In this document: one piece after another, positions 9,053-17,005 of the stretch
Layout: the number at the start of each line of letters is the position of its first letter
Numbering within the stretch: the first letter of the stretch is position 1
Assembly: GCA_027698105.1 (NCBI GenBank)
Contig: JAQERH010000017.1
Span: 1-62,253, forward strand
Direction: 5' to 3'
Source: Lachnospiraceae bacterium AM93-12TA
GTDB taxonomy: Bacteria; Bacillota; Clostridia; Lachnospirales; Lachnospiraceae
Length of the DNA: 62,253 nucleotides
Translations under genes and position numbers: made by a program
The notes under the pieces: generated by a model
What the model was told of the DNA's origin: nothing
The model's input: only the letters and a program-made list of their open reading frames with translations
Databases searched by the model: none

Positions 9053-9069
9053 GTAGTTTTAAAAACTAC
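9053..9069. promoter_or_regulatory. Operator-like inverted repeat in the hlyIII leader
   Basis: GTAGTTTT and AAAACTAC form perfect 8-bp arms around a single base. The site lies just downstream of the hlyIII start point predicted from the promoter at 9087-9115, a position typical of repressor operators. No regulator gene is adjacent, so the binding protein is unknown. Confidence 0.5.
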
Positions 9070-9086
9070 TTATCGTGTTTTCTTAT

Positions 9087-9115
9087 ACTATACTATTTTT
9101 CCCATTGTAATGCAA
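9087..9115 (-). promoter_or_regulatory. Sigma-A-type promoter for hlyIII
   Basis: Read leftward: TTGCAT (9115-9110), a 17-nt spacer, then TATAGT (9092-9087). The match and spacing are good for a vegetative promoter, about 80 nt before the hlyIII ATG. Confidence 0.65.
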
Positions 9116-9143
9116 GCCCCAATAGAATATCTTTGCGCTGATG

Positions 9144-9165
9144 CACGAGAAAAGCTTTTCTCGTG
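9144..9165. repeat. Perfect 22-bp palindrome between hlyIII and rluA-type gene
   Basis: CACGAGAAAAG is followed directly by its reverse complement CTTTTCTCGTG, with no loop. A perfect palindrome of this length fits a protein-binding site better than an RNA hairpin. It lies between the divergent promoters. Confidence 0.7.
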
Positions 9166-9187
9166 TATTCTGTTATAATTTCAAAAC

Positions 9188-9217
9188 TTGTCATAGCTGA
9201 ACTGTTAAAGATATAGT
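9188..9217 (+). promoter_or_regulatory. Putative promoter for the pseudouridine synthase gene
   Basis: TTGTCA (9188-9193), an 18-nt spacer and TATAGT (9212-9217), about 45 nt before the start codon. Confidence 0.5.
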
Positions 9218-9262
9218 AAAATAAAAGCAGATTAAATTCAGACAAAGGCAGGAAACAGCAGT

Positions 9263-10000
9263 ATGATTAAGATATTATATGAAGATGACGCCGTTCTGGC
9301 AGCTGTGAAGCCGGCAGGGCTGGAATCCCAGGCCAGCCGGAAACTGGAGCCGGATATGGTCAGTGAAATTAAAAATTATCTGATCCGCAGCAAGAGGAGA
9401 CAGGAGAGACAGGCAGGAGGGAATTTATCCACAAAAATGTCCACAAATTCATCCACACAGGATCAGGAATCCTATGTGGGAGTTATCCACAGATTAGATA
9501 AACCAGTGTCTGGAGTGATGGTTTACGCCAAGACAAAGGAAGCTGCAGCCTTTTTAAGTAAAGAGGTTCAGGAACATAGAGTGACAAAAATTTATCATGC
9601 AGTTGTATGTGGAAAACCTGTGGATAATGTGGGTAACTTTGTGGACAGACTGTCGATGGATCGGGAAAATAATTATTCCAGAATAGTGGATAACTCTGAT
9701 CCGGCGGGAAAAACAGCAGAGCTGTCCTATCGGGTGATTGGGGAAAATGAAGAGAAGGGGCTGACACTTGTGGAAATTCGTCTGAAAACAGGACGCCATC
9801 ACCAGATACGGGTGCAGTTTGCAGGTCATGGGCTTCCACTGTGGGGGGATACGAAATATAATCCGGCCGCTCTAAAGAAAGGGGAAAAGGGACCGCTGGC
9901 TCTGGCAGCTGTCAGTCTTTCCTTTGTTCATCCCGTAACAAAAGAACCCATGACGGTTTCTATGAGGCCCCAGGGAGGAGCCTTCCGCCTGTTTCCGTAA
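9263..10000 (+). CDS. RluA-family pseudouridine synthase
   Basis: Isomerises uridine to pseudouridine in rRNA or tRNA. The catalytic motif is HRLDKPVSGVMVYAKT (Asp79), followed by KIYHAVVCG and the RTGRHHQIRVQFAGHGLPLWGD-like block. At 245 aa there is no S4 domain, so it is a compact RluA/TruC-type enzyme; which uridine it modifies cannot be told. Residues about 45-68, rich in Ser, Thr, Arg and Gln, look like an insertion before the catalytic motif. The DNA of this insertion and of the next 200 nt contains a dense group of DnaA boxes. Confidence 0.88.
   Translation: MIKILYEDDAVLAAVKPAGLESQASRKLEPDMVSEIKNYLIRSKRRQERQAGGNLSTKMSTNSSTQDQESYVGVIHRLDKPVSGVMVYAKTKEAAAFLSKEVQEHRVTKIYHAVVCGKPVDNVGNFVDRLSMDRENNYSRIVDNSDPAGKTAELSYRVIGENEEKGLTLVEIRLKTGRHHQIRVQFAGHGLPLWGDTKYNPAALKKGEKGPLALAAVSLSFVHPVTKEPMTVSMRPQGGAFRLFP
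9425..9693. promoter_or_regulatory. Cluster of DnaA boxes inside the rluA-type gene
   Basis: Three perfect TTATCCACA boxes lie at 9425-9433 (+), 9483-9491 (+) and 9619-9627 (-). One-mismatch boxes lie at 9449-9457 (+, TCATCCACA), 9608-9616 (-, TTTTCCACA), 9628-9636 (-, TTACCCACA) and 9685-9693 (-, TTATCCACT). A perfect 9-mer is expected about 0.5 times on both strands of the whole window. The arrangement resembles the DnaA-box clusters that titrate or reload DnaA away from oriC. Function is inferred only. Confidence 0.55.
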
Positions 10001-10318
10001 AAGGAGAGATATGTTCAGAGAACAAGAAACAGGCCCGTTCTCCTCTTGAAAGGAAAACAGGCCCGCATCTTTTGTAAGTTTCTCCTTTGTACAATTCTCA
10101 TTAGTGCCTTAGAGAACTTACCATGGGTGGTTCATTTATGATTTGTACTTCTTTTGTACAGGAACTAGTATGAGCAGTATGAGAAAGAATATGCAAAAAA
10201 AGCACAGGGAAGAAACTGGGATTTCAGAAAAATAACCAGAGGATAGAAAGGGAGAGATTGCGGCATACTATTATTTACGGAAGCGGACAGCCGAAAATAA
10301 TAGAAAGCAGGTGGAACT
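10001..10318. other. Intergenic region with repeats and a hairpin
   Basis: No gene is seen. The decamer AACAGGCCCG occurs twice near 10028 and 10053. An inverted repeat with 13-nt arms and one mismatch (10268-10280 with 10291-10303, CTATTATTTACGG) lies just before the ribosome site of the next gene and could be a regulatory hairpin or operator. No clear intrinsic terminator is visible. Confidence 0.5.
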
Positions 10319-11443
10319 ATGCCGGAACTATCGAAAAAGCAGAGGAAGGCGCTGGTAATTTTCTCAGCGGCAGCCGGAGTATATATCAGCTTTAAATATT
10401 TCCTTCCTCTGATGTTTCCCTTTGCGGCAGCCTATCTGACAGCTTTGGTGCTGCGTCCCAGCGCTGCGTGGCTGGAGAAGCGGCTGCAGTTTCACATCAG
10501 GGGAAGAAATTTTGCAGTTCCCATCGGTGTGATTGGAGGGATACAGCTGATCCTTCTGGCCGGGGCAGCAGGATGGATTCTGTTTTACGCAGGCCGCCGC
10601 CTGTTTCAGGAGGCGAATGAAATTATAAACGCGGCTCCGGAATGGATTCGGCAGCTGGATCAATGGCTGACCTCCATGTGCCGTGTAGCAGAGGTGTTCT
10701 GCCGTTTAAGAGAGGGAGTGCTGGTACAGGCGGCTAAGGAAATGATTGTTGCCATGGCCCAGACTCTCCGACGGGTTACTATGTCCAATCTGGCCGTCAA
10801 TTCTGTGGCAGCCTTTTCCTTCTGTGCCAGAACCTTTGTATCGGCCGCTGTGTTCTTTATGGCGTCTGTTCTGTCTCTTCAGGAGATGGATGAGATGAGA
10901 AGGCGGAGAAGGCAGTCCGTGTTCAGCCGGGAATTTGCCCTGTTTGGAAGACGGCTGGCTATGACGGGGAATGCATGGCTGAAAACACAGTTTGTGATTA
11001 TGTTTGTTACAGCCTGCCTATGCGCCCTGGGTCTTTCTTTGATACGAAATCCCTACAGTATTCTCCTGGGAGCGGTCATCGGCGTGCTGGATGCACTGCC
11101 GCTGTTTGGGGCGGGGGCTGTTCTGGTTCCATGGAGCATTGTGATGGCAGTCCAGGGATGCTTTTACCAGGGAGGAATTCTGGCACTGCTGTTTTTCATC
11201 TGCTGGATGACAAGAGAATTTCTGGAAGCCAGGCTGATGGGAGGGAAAATGGGCCTTTCTCCTTTGGAGACTCTGGCGGCGATCTATGCAGGGATGAAGC
11301 TTTTTGGAATTCTTGGGGTGTTTTTAGGACCTATCGGCCTTCTGATCATTGAGGATCTGGCCGAGGAGTATGGGGAAAAACGGGAGAATGATAAACAGGA
11401 GGAGGGAATAAATGAGACAGAAAGTACAATACATGGAACATAA
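10319..11443 (+). CDS. AI-2E transporter family / YtvI-like membrane protein
   Basis: A 374-aa polytopic membrane protein of the AI-2E transporter superfamily, closest by layout to the sporulation protein YtvI. Hydrophobic helices are found at about residues 12-40, 70-95, 155-185 and in the C-terminal half, which carries the family pattern GVLDALPLFGAGAVLVPW and FGILGVFLGPIGLLIIEDL. The ATG follows GCAGGTGG. The end overlaps the Nudix gene by 32 nt, so the two are coupled. The substrate is unknown. Confidence 0.8.
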   Translation: MPELSKKQRKALVIFSAAAGVYISFKYFLPLMFPFAAAYLTALVLRPSAAWLEKRLQFHIRGRNFAVPIGVIGGIQLILLAGAAGWILFYAGRRLFQEANEIINAAPEWIRQLDQWLTSMCRVAEVFCRLREGVLVQAAKEMIVAMAQTLRRVTMSNLAVNSVAAFSFCARTFVSAAVFFMASVLSLQEMDEMRRRRRQSVFSREFALFGRRLAMTGNAWLKTQFVIMFVTACLCALGLSLIRNPYSILLGAVIGVLDALPLFGAGAVLVPWSIVMAVQGCFYQGGILALLFFICWMTREFLEARLMGGKMGLSPLETLAAIYAGMKLFGILGVFLGPIGLLIIEDLAEEYGEKRENDKQEEGINETESTIHGT

Positions 11444-12053
11444 AAACGCTCTGAAAAACAGAGTGCCCAGACCCATTGGCTGGAGTACGCGCCGCGACTG
11501 TGCAGTGGTAATTCCGCTTATTCTGGAGCAGGAGAACTGTTTTGTGCTGTTTGAAAGGCGGGCGGGGAGCTTAAAGGTTCAGCCAGGGGAAATCTGCTTT
11601 CCCGGCGGAAGTATGGAGCCGGGAGAGAGCCCACAGGAGACTGCCCTCAGAGAGCTGTCAGAGGAGCTTCTCGTAAAGCCGGAACAGGCAGAAATTGTGA
11701 TGGCCTGCGATTATCTGGAGATCCCGGCAGGATTTACGGTCTATCCGTTTCTGGCAGAGATTAAGGACTATCAGGGAACCTTTTCTGCCGACGAGACAGA
11801 AGAAATCATAAAGATACCGTTTCAGTGTTTTTTTGACCACGAGCCTCTGTGCTGCACGGCAAAAATTCTCACTGTGCCGGAGGAACCGTTTCCCTACGAG
11901 ATGATTCCCCAGGGGAGGGAATACCGGTGGAGAGAAGGACGCTATGATGTGATGTTCTATCAGTATCAGGACTTAATCATCTGGGGAATGACTGCAAAAA
12001 TGATGAAATCATGTGTCGATATTCTGCGGGAGGAGGGAATCGTATATGGTTAG
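11412..12053 (+). CDS. Nudix hydrolase, CoA diphosphatase type
   Basis: The Nudix box GSMEPGESPQETALRELSEEL is complete. It is preceded by FERRAGSLKVQPGEICFPGG, the extra motif that marks CoA pyrophosphatases (NudL/YeaB/CoAse), which cut CoA to phosphopantetheine and 3',5'-ADP. The length, 213 aa, is typical. ATG 11412 follows GGAGGGAATA and lies inside the end of the membrane-protein gene. The acylphosphatase start overlaps its stop. Confidence 0.88.
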   Translation: MRQKVQYMEHKNALKNRVPRPIGWSTRRDCAVVIPLILEQENCFVLFERRAGSLKVQPGEICFPGGSMEPGESPQETALRELSEELLVKPEQAEIVMACDYLEIPAGFTVYPFLAEIKDYQGTFSADETEEIIKIPFQCFFDHEPLCCTAKILTVPEEPFPYEMIPQGREYRWREGRYDVMFYQYQDLIIWGMTAKMMKSCVDILREEGIVYG

Positions 12054-12315
12054 AAAACATATTTTCTTTTCCGGCTGGGTACAGGGAGTGGGCTTTCGCT
12101 ATCGCGCCCTGTACGCGGCCAGGGGAATGGGTCTGACCGGCTGGGTGCAGAACCTTTGGGACGGCCGGGTGGAGATGGAAGTTCAGGGAGAACCGGAAAA
12201 GATTGAACGGCTGATTGCGCGGCTGAAGGAAGGAACCTTTATCGTTATCGATTCCATGACTATAGCCGACGTACCCTTAAAAAACGATGAGAGAGAATTC
12301 CGGGTGTTCAGCTGA
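12046..12315 (+). CDS. Acylphosphatase
   Basis: An 89-aa acylphosphatase that hydrolyses carboxyl-phosphate bonds. The signature VQGVGFRYRALYAARGMGLTGWVQN holds the phosphate-binding Arg and the catalytic Asn. ATG 12046 follows GGGAGGAGGGAATC and overlaps the last codons of the Nudix gene. Its end overlaps the stop of the convergent xdhC gene by 8 nt. Confidence 0.92.
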   Translation: MVRKHIFFSGWVQGVGFRYRALYAARGMGLTGWVQNLWDGRVEMEVQGEPEKIERLIARLKEGTFIVIDSMTIADVPLKNDEREFRVFS

Positions 12316-13303
12316 GATCTGCTCTCCAGGCAATCAGCTGAGCTGCCACTGAGACGGCAATTTCGGCGGGAGTCTGGGCCTTAATGCTAAGGCCGATAGG
12401 AGTTGTAACGCGGTTTCTCACATGCGGGAAGCCCTCTTTTTCAAGTTTTGAAAAGAGAGCTTCCCGCTTTTTTCTGCTGCCCATTACTCCGATATAGGAG
12501 GCAGCTGTGGACAGAGCAAAGCGGACAGCCGCTTCATCGCCTTCATGGCCGCGGGTCATAATGCAGAAGGCGTCTGTGTTACGGGGCGCGAGAGAACCGG
12601 AAAGCTTTTTTGAAAGAAGATCCGGTTTAAAGGGAAGGATGAAGGTCTCTAAAGCGCCTGGAAAACGATCCCTGCCTGCGAATTCTGTTCTGTCATCAAT
12701 TACAATATAGGGGAATTCCAGCCGATCCAGAAGCTGAGACAGCTCCAGGGACACATGGCCGCCTCCGAAGAGGAAGACACGGCCGGGGGCAGTCAGAGGG
12801 ATACAGAGACAGGCGCGGTTGTCTGTACTGCAAAGACAGGCCTTACTGGAAGACAGGATGCCATCTCCTGGCTGTCTGCGGCAGAGGGGAGCAAAACCAT
12901 CCAGAGGCAGAAGGAGAAAGCAGTCTTCTCCTGCCTGCATATGGGCCAGTGCAGTCTGAAAAGTTTCCTGATCAGACGGCATGATGGGAGTGAACAAAAC
13001 AGACGTGCTGCCTCCGCATATCATGCCCAGATTTCCAGCCTGGCTGTTATCTAAGGTAAAGGAGCGAAGAAAGCCCGCCGGCCTTGTGGTGCTGCTGTTT
13101 TGCAGTCCTCTTAGAAAGGAGGCGGCTTCCTTCAGGCACTGTCCTTCCAGGACGCCGCCTCCGATGGTTCCGGCCAGCAGACCAGATGTATCTGCCGTCA
13201 TCATAGCCCCGGCAGACCGGGGAGTGGATCCTTCTGAGGAGACCACAGAAATGAGGACAAGAGGGTGTCCGCTGATGGCAGAAGAAATTACATTTTTTGT
13301 CAT
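12308..13303 (-). CDS. XdhC/CoxI family molybdenum-hydroxylase maturation factor
   Basis: XdhC proteins bind the molybdenum cofactor, help sulfurate it and deliver it to xanthine-dehydrogenase-type enzymes. The N-terminal XdhC_CoxI domain has VVSSEGSTPRSAGAMM and GTIGGGVLEGQCLKEA; the C-terminal Rossmann domain begins PGRVFLFGGGHVSLELSQLL. ATG 13303 follows CTCAGGAGGT; the longer reading from 13402 has no ribosome site and a poor N-terminus. It is the last gene of the leftward molybdenum operon. Together with YqeB and YqeC it points to a selenium-dependent hydroxylase. Confidence 0.88.
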   Translation of the reverse strand: MTKNVISSAISGHPLVLISVVSSEGSTPRSAGAMMTADTSGLLAGTIGGGVLEGQCLKEAASFLRGLQNSSTTRPAGFLRSFTLDNSQAGNLGMICGGSTSVLFTPIMPSDQETFQTALAHMQAGEDCFLLLPLDGFAPLCRRQPGDGILSSSKACLCSTDNRACLCIPLTAPGRVFLFGGGHVSLELSQLLDRLEFPYIVIDDRTEFAGRDRFPGALETFILPFKPDLLSKKLSGSLAPRNTDAFCIMTRGHEGDEAAVRFALSTAASYIGVMGSRKKREALFSKLEKEGFPHVRNRVTTPIGLSIKAQTPAEIAVSVAAQLIAWRADLS

Positions 13304-13424
13304 ATAGAGTACCTCCTGAGCCGTAAGGCGAGTGTTTGCAAACGGCAGATAAAAAATAATAGGGATTGTCCGGAGAGCAGAGTCAGCTGATTCATCTGTC
13401 ATGCCTGTGTACTGCCGCTGTTTC

Positions 13425-14462
13425 TCAGGTCAGCAGCAGCACCTGATCCGGCAAAACCCCGAGGAAAGAGGGGAAAGAATCGGGAGTCTGCCCTTTTGGA
13501 AGTCTCCACCACAGGGGAGGACTGTCTGATGCCTGCCCCTGAAAACGGAAGAGGAACAGATCTTCAAAGGGTTCCTTTACATGGCTGCAGAGTGTGACGG
13601 GGAGGAGATTGGACGAAACCTCAGGGGAGAAGGAATGGGCGCGGATTCCCACTGCCTGAAGCCTGTCCGGGACAGGTCTTGCCGCAGTGAGACAGATACC
13701 CCAGTCCGGGACCTCTACAGTGAAATCTCCTGCCTTTCTGGCTTTTGCAATGTTTTTACATCCAGTCAGCCGGGCAGCTGTTGTGGTTTGCGGCTGTTCA
13801 AACAGATCTTTTGTGCTGTCTGCAGCGGAAATTTCTCCCCTGTCCATAACGGCCAGATGAGAGCACAGGAGAAAGGCTTCGTCTCTGCTGTGGGTGACCA
13901 GCACAGTCTGGCAGTCCAGGGCGAGAAGAAGCTCTTTTAATTCCAGCTGCAGCTGTTCCCTCAGATAGGAATCCAGAGCGGCGAATGGCTCGTCCAGTAA
14001 AAGGAGCCTGGGACGGCTGGCCAGAATTCTGGCGATAGCAGTCCTCTGAGCCTGCCCTCCGGACAGGGAGCCTGGCTTTAAATCCATCACATGTTCCAGC
14101 TGGAGAAGGCGGCTGAGCTGATTCAGGCTGTCCAGCTTTTTTGTTCGGTCTTTTTTTCTCTGCATTCCACAGAGAATGTTCTGCTTTACAGTCATGTGGG
14201 GGAACAGGGCATAGCTCTGAAACAGATAACCGACCTGGCGCTTTTGAGGCGGCAGGCAGATACCTGCCTGGGAGTCGAATAAAACAGTGCCGTCCAGGAC
14301 AATTCTGCCTCGATCTGGCTGTTCCAGCCCTGCAATACACTTTAAGGTTAAACTTTTCCCGCACCCGGAGGCTCCCAGAAGCCCTGCAATGGGAGCGTCT
14401 GTCTCAAAATCTGCATTTAAAAGAAAATTTCCCAGTTGTTTTTCAATTTTTACAGTCAGCAA
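13425..14462 (-). CDS. modC: Molybdate ABC transporter ATP-binding protein ModC
   Basis: ATPase of the molybdate importer. Walker A is GASGCGKSLTL, signature LSGGQAQRT, Walker B LLLLDEPFAALD. At 345 aa it includes a C-terminal MOP/TOBE-like region (residues about 235-345), the molybdate-responsive regulatory domain of ModC. The start is TTG 14462, placed 8 nt after GGGAGG; it overlaps the end of modB by 20 nt. xdhC lies about 120 nt downstream. Confidence 0.9.
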   Translation of the reverse strand: MLTVKIEKQLGNFLLNADFETDAPIAGLLGASGCGKSLTLKCIAGLEQPDRGRIVLDGTVLFDSQAGICLPPQKRQVGYLFQSYALFPHMTVKQNILCGMQRKKDRTKKLDSLNQLSRLLQLEHVMDLKPGSLSGGQAQRTAIARILASRPRLLLLDEPFAALDSYLREQLQLELKELLLALDCQTVLVTHSRDEAFLLCSHLAVMDRGEISAADSTKDLFEQPQTTTAARLTGCKNIAKARKAGDFTVEVPDWGICLTAARPVPDRLQAVGIRAHSFSPEVSSNLLPVTLCSHVKEPFEDLFLFRFQGQASDSPPLWWRLPKGQTPDSFPSFLGVLPDQVLLLT

Positions 14463-15135
14463 TGGGCGTTCCTCCCTTTTTTAATCGCTCTCTCTGCTCC
14501 AGGCTGTTTACCGCCAGCAGTACAGCTGCTGAGATAGCCAGATTGACACATACCCACAGGAAGGCCTGGCGGTCATTTCCAGTCCTCCACATCTGATAGA
14601 CGGTAGTGGAAATAGTAGCAGTTCTTCCAGGGGTGTAGCCGATCAGCATACTGGTAGCTCCATATTCGCCCAGGGCCCTGGCAAAGGCCAGGACGGCTCC
14701 GGCCAGAATTCCCTGCCTGCAGACAGGCAGGCGTATCCGCCAGAAAATGAAGGTGTTTGACAGTCCCAGGGTTTTTCCGGCTTGAGCCAGAGTCTCGTCA
14801 AAGCTTTCAAAGGCCCCCCTGGCGGTACGGTACATCAGAGGAAAGGAGACGGTGAAAGCGGCCAGAATCCCGCCTTTCCAGTCCATGACAAGCCTCAGGC
14901 CCAGATGTTCCAGTGCCATACCCAGAGGACGTCTGCTGCCTGCCAGAAGCAGAAGAAAATATCCAACCACCGTAGGGGGCAGCACCATGGGAAGAGTAAG
15001 GACAACGTCCAGACAGCCCTTTAAAAGCTTTGGGAGCCGGGCGGCATAGTATGCAGCTGCAATGCCGGAAAAAAACACCAGAATACTGCTGACTGCGGCG
15101 ATCCGCAGAGAATTCCACAGAGGATACCAGTCCAT
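14443..15135 (-). CDS. modB: Molybdate ABC transporter permease ModB
   Basis: A 230-aa permease with about five membrane helices. It has the ModB pattern VVLTLPMVLPPTVVGYFLLLL and the EAA loop ARALGEYGATSMLIGYTPGRT near residue 150. ATG 15135 starts 11 nt after the modA stop and follows a GGAGG-type site. It is translationally coupled to modC through a 20-nt overlap. Confidence 0.92.
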   Translation of the reverse strand: MDWYPLWNSLRIAAVSSILVFFSGIAAAYYAARLPKLLKGCLDVVLTLPMVLPPTVVGYFLLLLAGSRRPLGMALEHLGLRLVMDWKGGILAAFTVSFPLMYRTARGAFESFDETLAQAGKTLGLSNTFIFWRIRLPVCRQGILAGAVLAFARALGEYGATSMLIGYTPGRTATISTTVYQMWRTGNDRQAFLWVCVNLAISAAVLLAVNSLEQRERLKKGGTPIADCKN

Positions 15136-15146
15136 ATGCTGCCTCC

Positions 15147-15983
15147 TTACTCTGCGAGGGAAAAGCCGATACGTTCAAAGACAGCCTGGGCCTCAGGTCC
15201 GGACAGGAAGTCTAAAAAGGCCTGGGCCTGCTCTGGATGGGCAGAAGACTGCAGGACAGAGGCGGGGTAGATCACCTGCCCGCACATTTCCTCTGAAGCT
15301 TCGTCTGCCGGAGTAAGCCCTGCGCTGAAGGCATCGGTGCTGTAGATGATGCCTGCGTCTGCACTGCCTTCAGATACCTGGGCAGCTACCTCTTTTACAT
15401 TGCTTCCGTAGGTGATAAGGCCGTCTGCTGCCAGTTTTTCCTCATCCATTCCATACCAGGTTAAAATTTTTCCTGCATACTGGCCTGCAGGTACGTCACT
15501 GTTTCCCATAGCCAGGAGCATGTCACCTGCTTTCAGGTGTTTTGCCAGGGAGTCAAAGCTGTCAATGCCTTTCCGGTTTTCCTTCGGCGTGACCAGAACC
15601 ACTGTATTCTCCAGCAGATTGATCCGGCTTTCCGGAAGGATGAGATCCGACTCTGTTTCCAGCTGATCCATCTGTTTTGGGCTGGCAGAGAGAAACAGAT
15701 CACAGTCAGCTCCCTCCTGAATCTGGGTTTTCAGAGTTCCCGATGAATCAAAATTAAAAACCAGAGAAATCTCAGGCTCTTTTTTTTCATATGTTTCTGC
15801 GATTTCCTCCAGAGCTTCTGTCAGACTGGCAGCGGCGAACACCACCAGCTCGGCAGGTTTACCGGAGCTGTCGGAAGGCAGCGCTCCGGTTTCTCCGGAT
15901 AAAGAGGCAGAACAGCCAAAGATTCCTGCGGCAGCTGTTGTCAGAAGGAGAAAAAACAGGATGTTTAGTTTCAGCTTTTTCAT
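15147..15983 (-). CDS. modA: Molybdate-binding lipoprotein ModA
   Basis: Periplasm-facing molybdate receptor, 278 aa. The signal peptide ends in a lipobox (IFGC, Cys24). The mature part begins the ModA fold with ELVVFAAASLTEALEEIAETYE and continues with FNFDSSGTLKTQIQEGADCDLFLSAS, which contains the oxyanion-binding Ser residues. ATG 15983 follows GGAGGG; the longer frame from 16133 runs through the end of the MOSC-MogA gene and is rejected. Confidence 0.92.
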   Translation of the reverse strand: MKKLKLNILFFLLLTTAAAGIFGCSASLSGETGALPSDSSGKPAELVVFAAASLTEALEEIAETYEKKEPEISLVFNFDSSGTLKTQIQEGADCDLFLSASPKQMDQLETESDLILPESRINLLENTVVLVTPKENRKGIDSFDSLAKHLKAGDMLLAMGNSDVPAGQYAGKILTWYGMDEEKLAADGLITYGSNVKEVAAQVSEGSADAGIIYSTDAFSAGLTPADEASEEMCGQVIYPASVLQSSAHPEQAQAFLDFLSGPEAQAVFERIGFSLAE

Positions 15984-15994
15984 AAGTATCCCTC

Positions 15995-16978
15995 CTATGG
16001 ATGCTGGTTTTCGCCTGCAGTCTGCTTTGTACCAGGCGTTTCCGGCCTGTGTCCGCAGTCCATGACAGAGCCTCGCAGCAGGGACAGGCCGTGGGGCAGC
16101 TGATCCAGAAAAACGTCCATGCCCTCCATACACGCCTTCGGGCTGCCGGGCAGATTGACAATCAGGGTTTTTCCACGGATCACAGATACAGCCCGGCTTA
16201 ACATGGCCCGTCTGGTGATTGTCATGCTGGCTGCCCGGATAGCTTCGGCGATTCCTGGGGCAGGGCGCTCGGCCACTGCCAGCGTGGCCTCCGGAGTAAT
16301 GTCCCTGGGGGAAAAACCGGTTCCTCCTGTAGTCAGAATTAAATCAGGCTTTCTCTGATCGCAGAGGCGGATCAGCTCTTTTTCCAGCGCCGTCCGGCTG
16401 TCGGGAAGAATCAGACGTTCTATGATCTGGTATCCTTCTTCTTCAAGGCGTTTTTCAATGGCAGGGCCGCTCTCATCCTCCCTTTCCTCGGAAGAGCAGC
16501 GGTCCGACAGAGTAATGACGGCGGCCTGGAAGGGAAGAGGCTCCTTCCTGGAAACGACAGACATCTGGTCACCGACAGAGATGGTTCCAGACTCCAGCAC
16601 TTTGGCGAATACCCCCTCCCTGGGCATAATGCAGTCGCCCATTCTGTGGTAGATGGCACAGTGGCTGTGGCATTCTTTTCCTATTTGTGTGATTTCCAAC
16701 AGCACATCGCTGCAGCGCAGCCAGGTTCCCACTGGGAGGGAGGAAAAGTCAATTCCCTCTACCACCAGGTTTTCCCCGAAATCCCCAGGACCTACGGCGG
16801 CGCCTTTTTCATTAAAACGGGCAATCTTCTCTGCACTTAAAAGGCTCACCTGACGGTGCCAGTGGCCGGCATGGGCGTCTCCCTCAATTCCCCAGTCTGT
16901 TTCAAACCATCCGCTCTGTTCGTTGGTTTTCTGAATGCCCCGGACAGGGCTTTTGCATACGGCTCGTACCGTTCCCAT
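15995..16978 (-). CDS. MOSC domain fused to MogA/MoaB-type molybdopterin adenylyltransferase
   Basis: Two molybdenum-cofactor modules in one 327-aa chain. Residues 1 to about 145 form a MOSC domain (DAHAGHWHRQVSLLS, GDFGENLVVEGID, and a conserved Cys near GKECHSHC), a fold linked to Moco sulfur chemistry. Residues about 155-315 are MogA/MoaB-like (AAVITLSDRCSSEEREDESG, LTTGGTGFSPRDITPEAT, IVNLPGSPKACMEG), which adenylates molybdopterin. The ATG follows an AGGAGG-type site. It lies between moaA and modA in the leftward operon. Confidence 0.9.
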   Translation of the reverse strand: MGTVRAVCKSPVRGIQKTNEQSGWFETDWGIEGDAHAGHWHRQVSLLSAEKIARFNEKGAAVGPGDFGENLVVEGIDFSSLPVGTWLRCSDVLLEITQIGKECHSHCAIYHRMGDCIMPREGVFAKVLESGTISVGDQMSVVSRKEPLPFQAAVITLSDRCSSEEREDESGPAIEKRLEEEGYQIIERLILPDSRTALEKELIRLCDQRKPDLILTTGGTGFSPRDITPEATLAVAERPAPGIAEAIRAASMTITRRAMLSRAVSVIRGKTLIVNLPGSPKACMEGMDVFLDQLPHGLSLLRGSVMDCGHRPETPGTKQTAGENQHP

Positions 16979-17005
16979 AAATATTCCTCCAAGTGATATT
17001 TCATT

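Noticed and set aside
9425..9693. Chromosomal or plasmid replication origin
   Set aside because: DnaA boxes are present, but there is no dnaA, dnaN or rep gene and no AT-rich unwinding region, and the boxes lie inside an intact coding gene.
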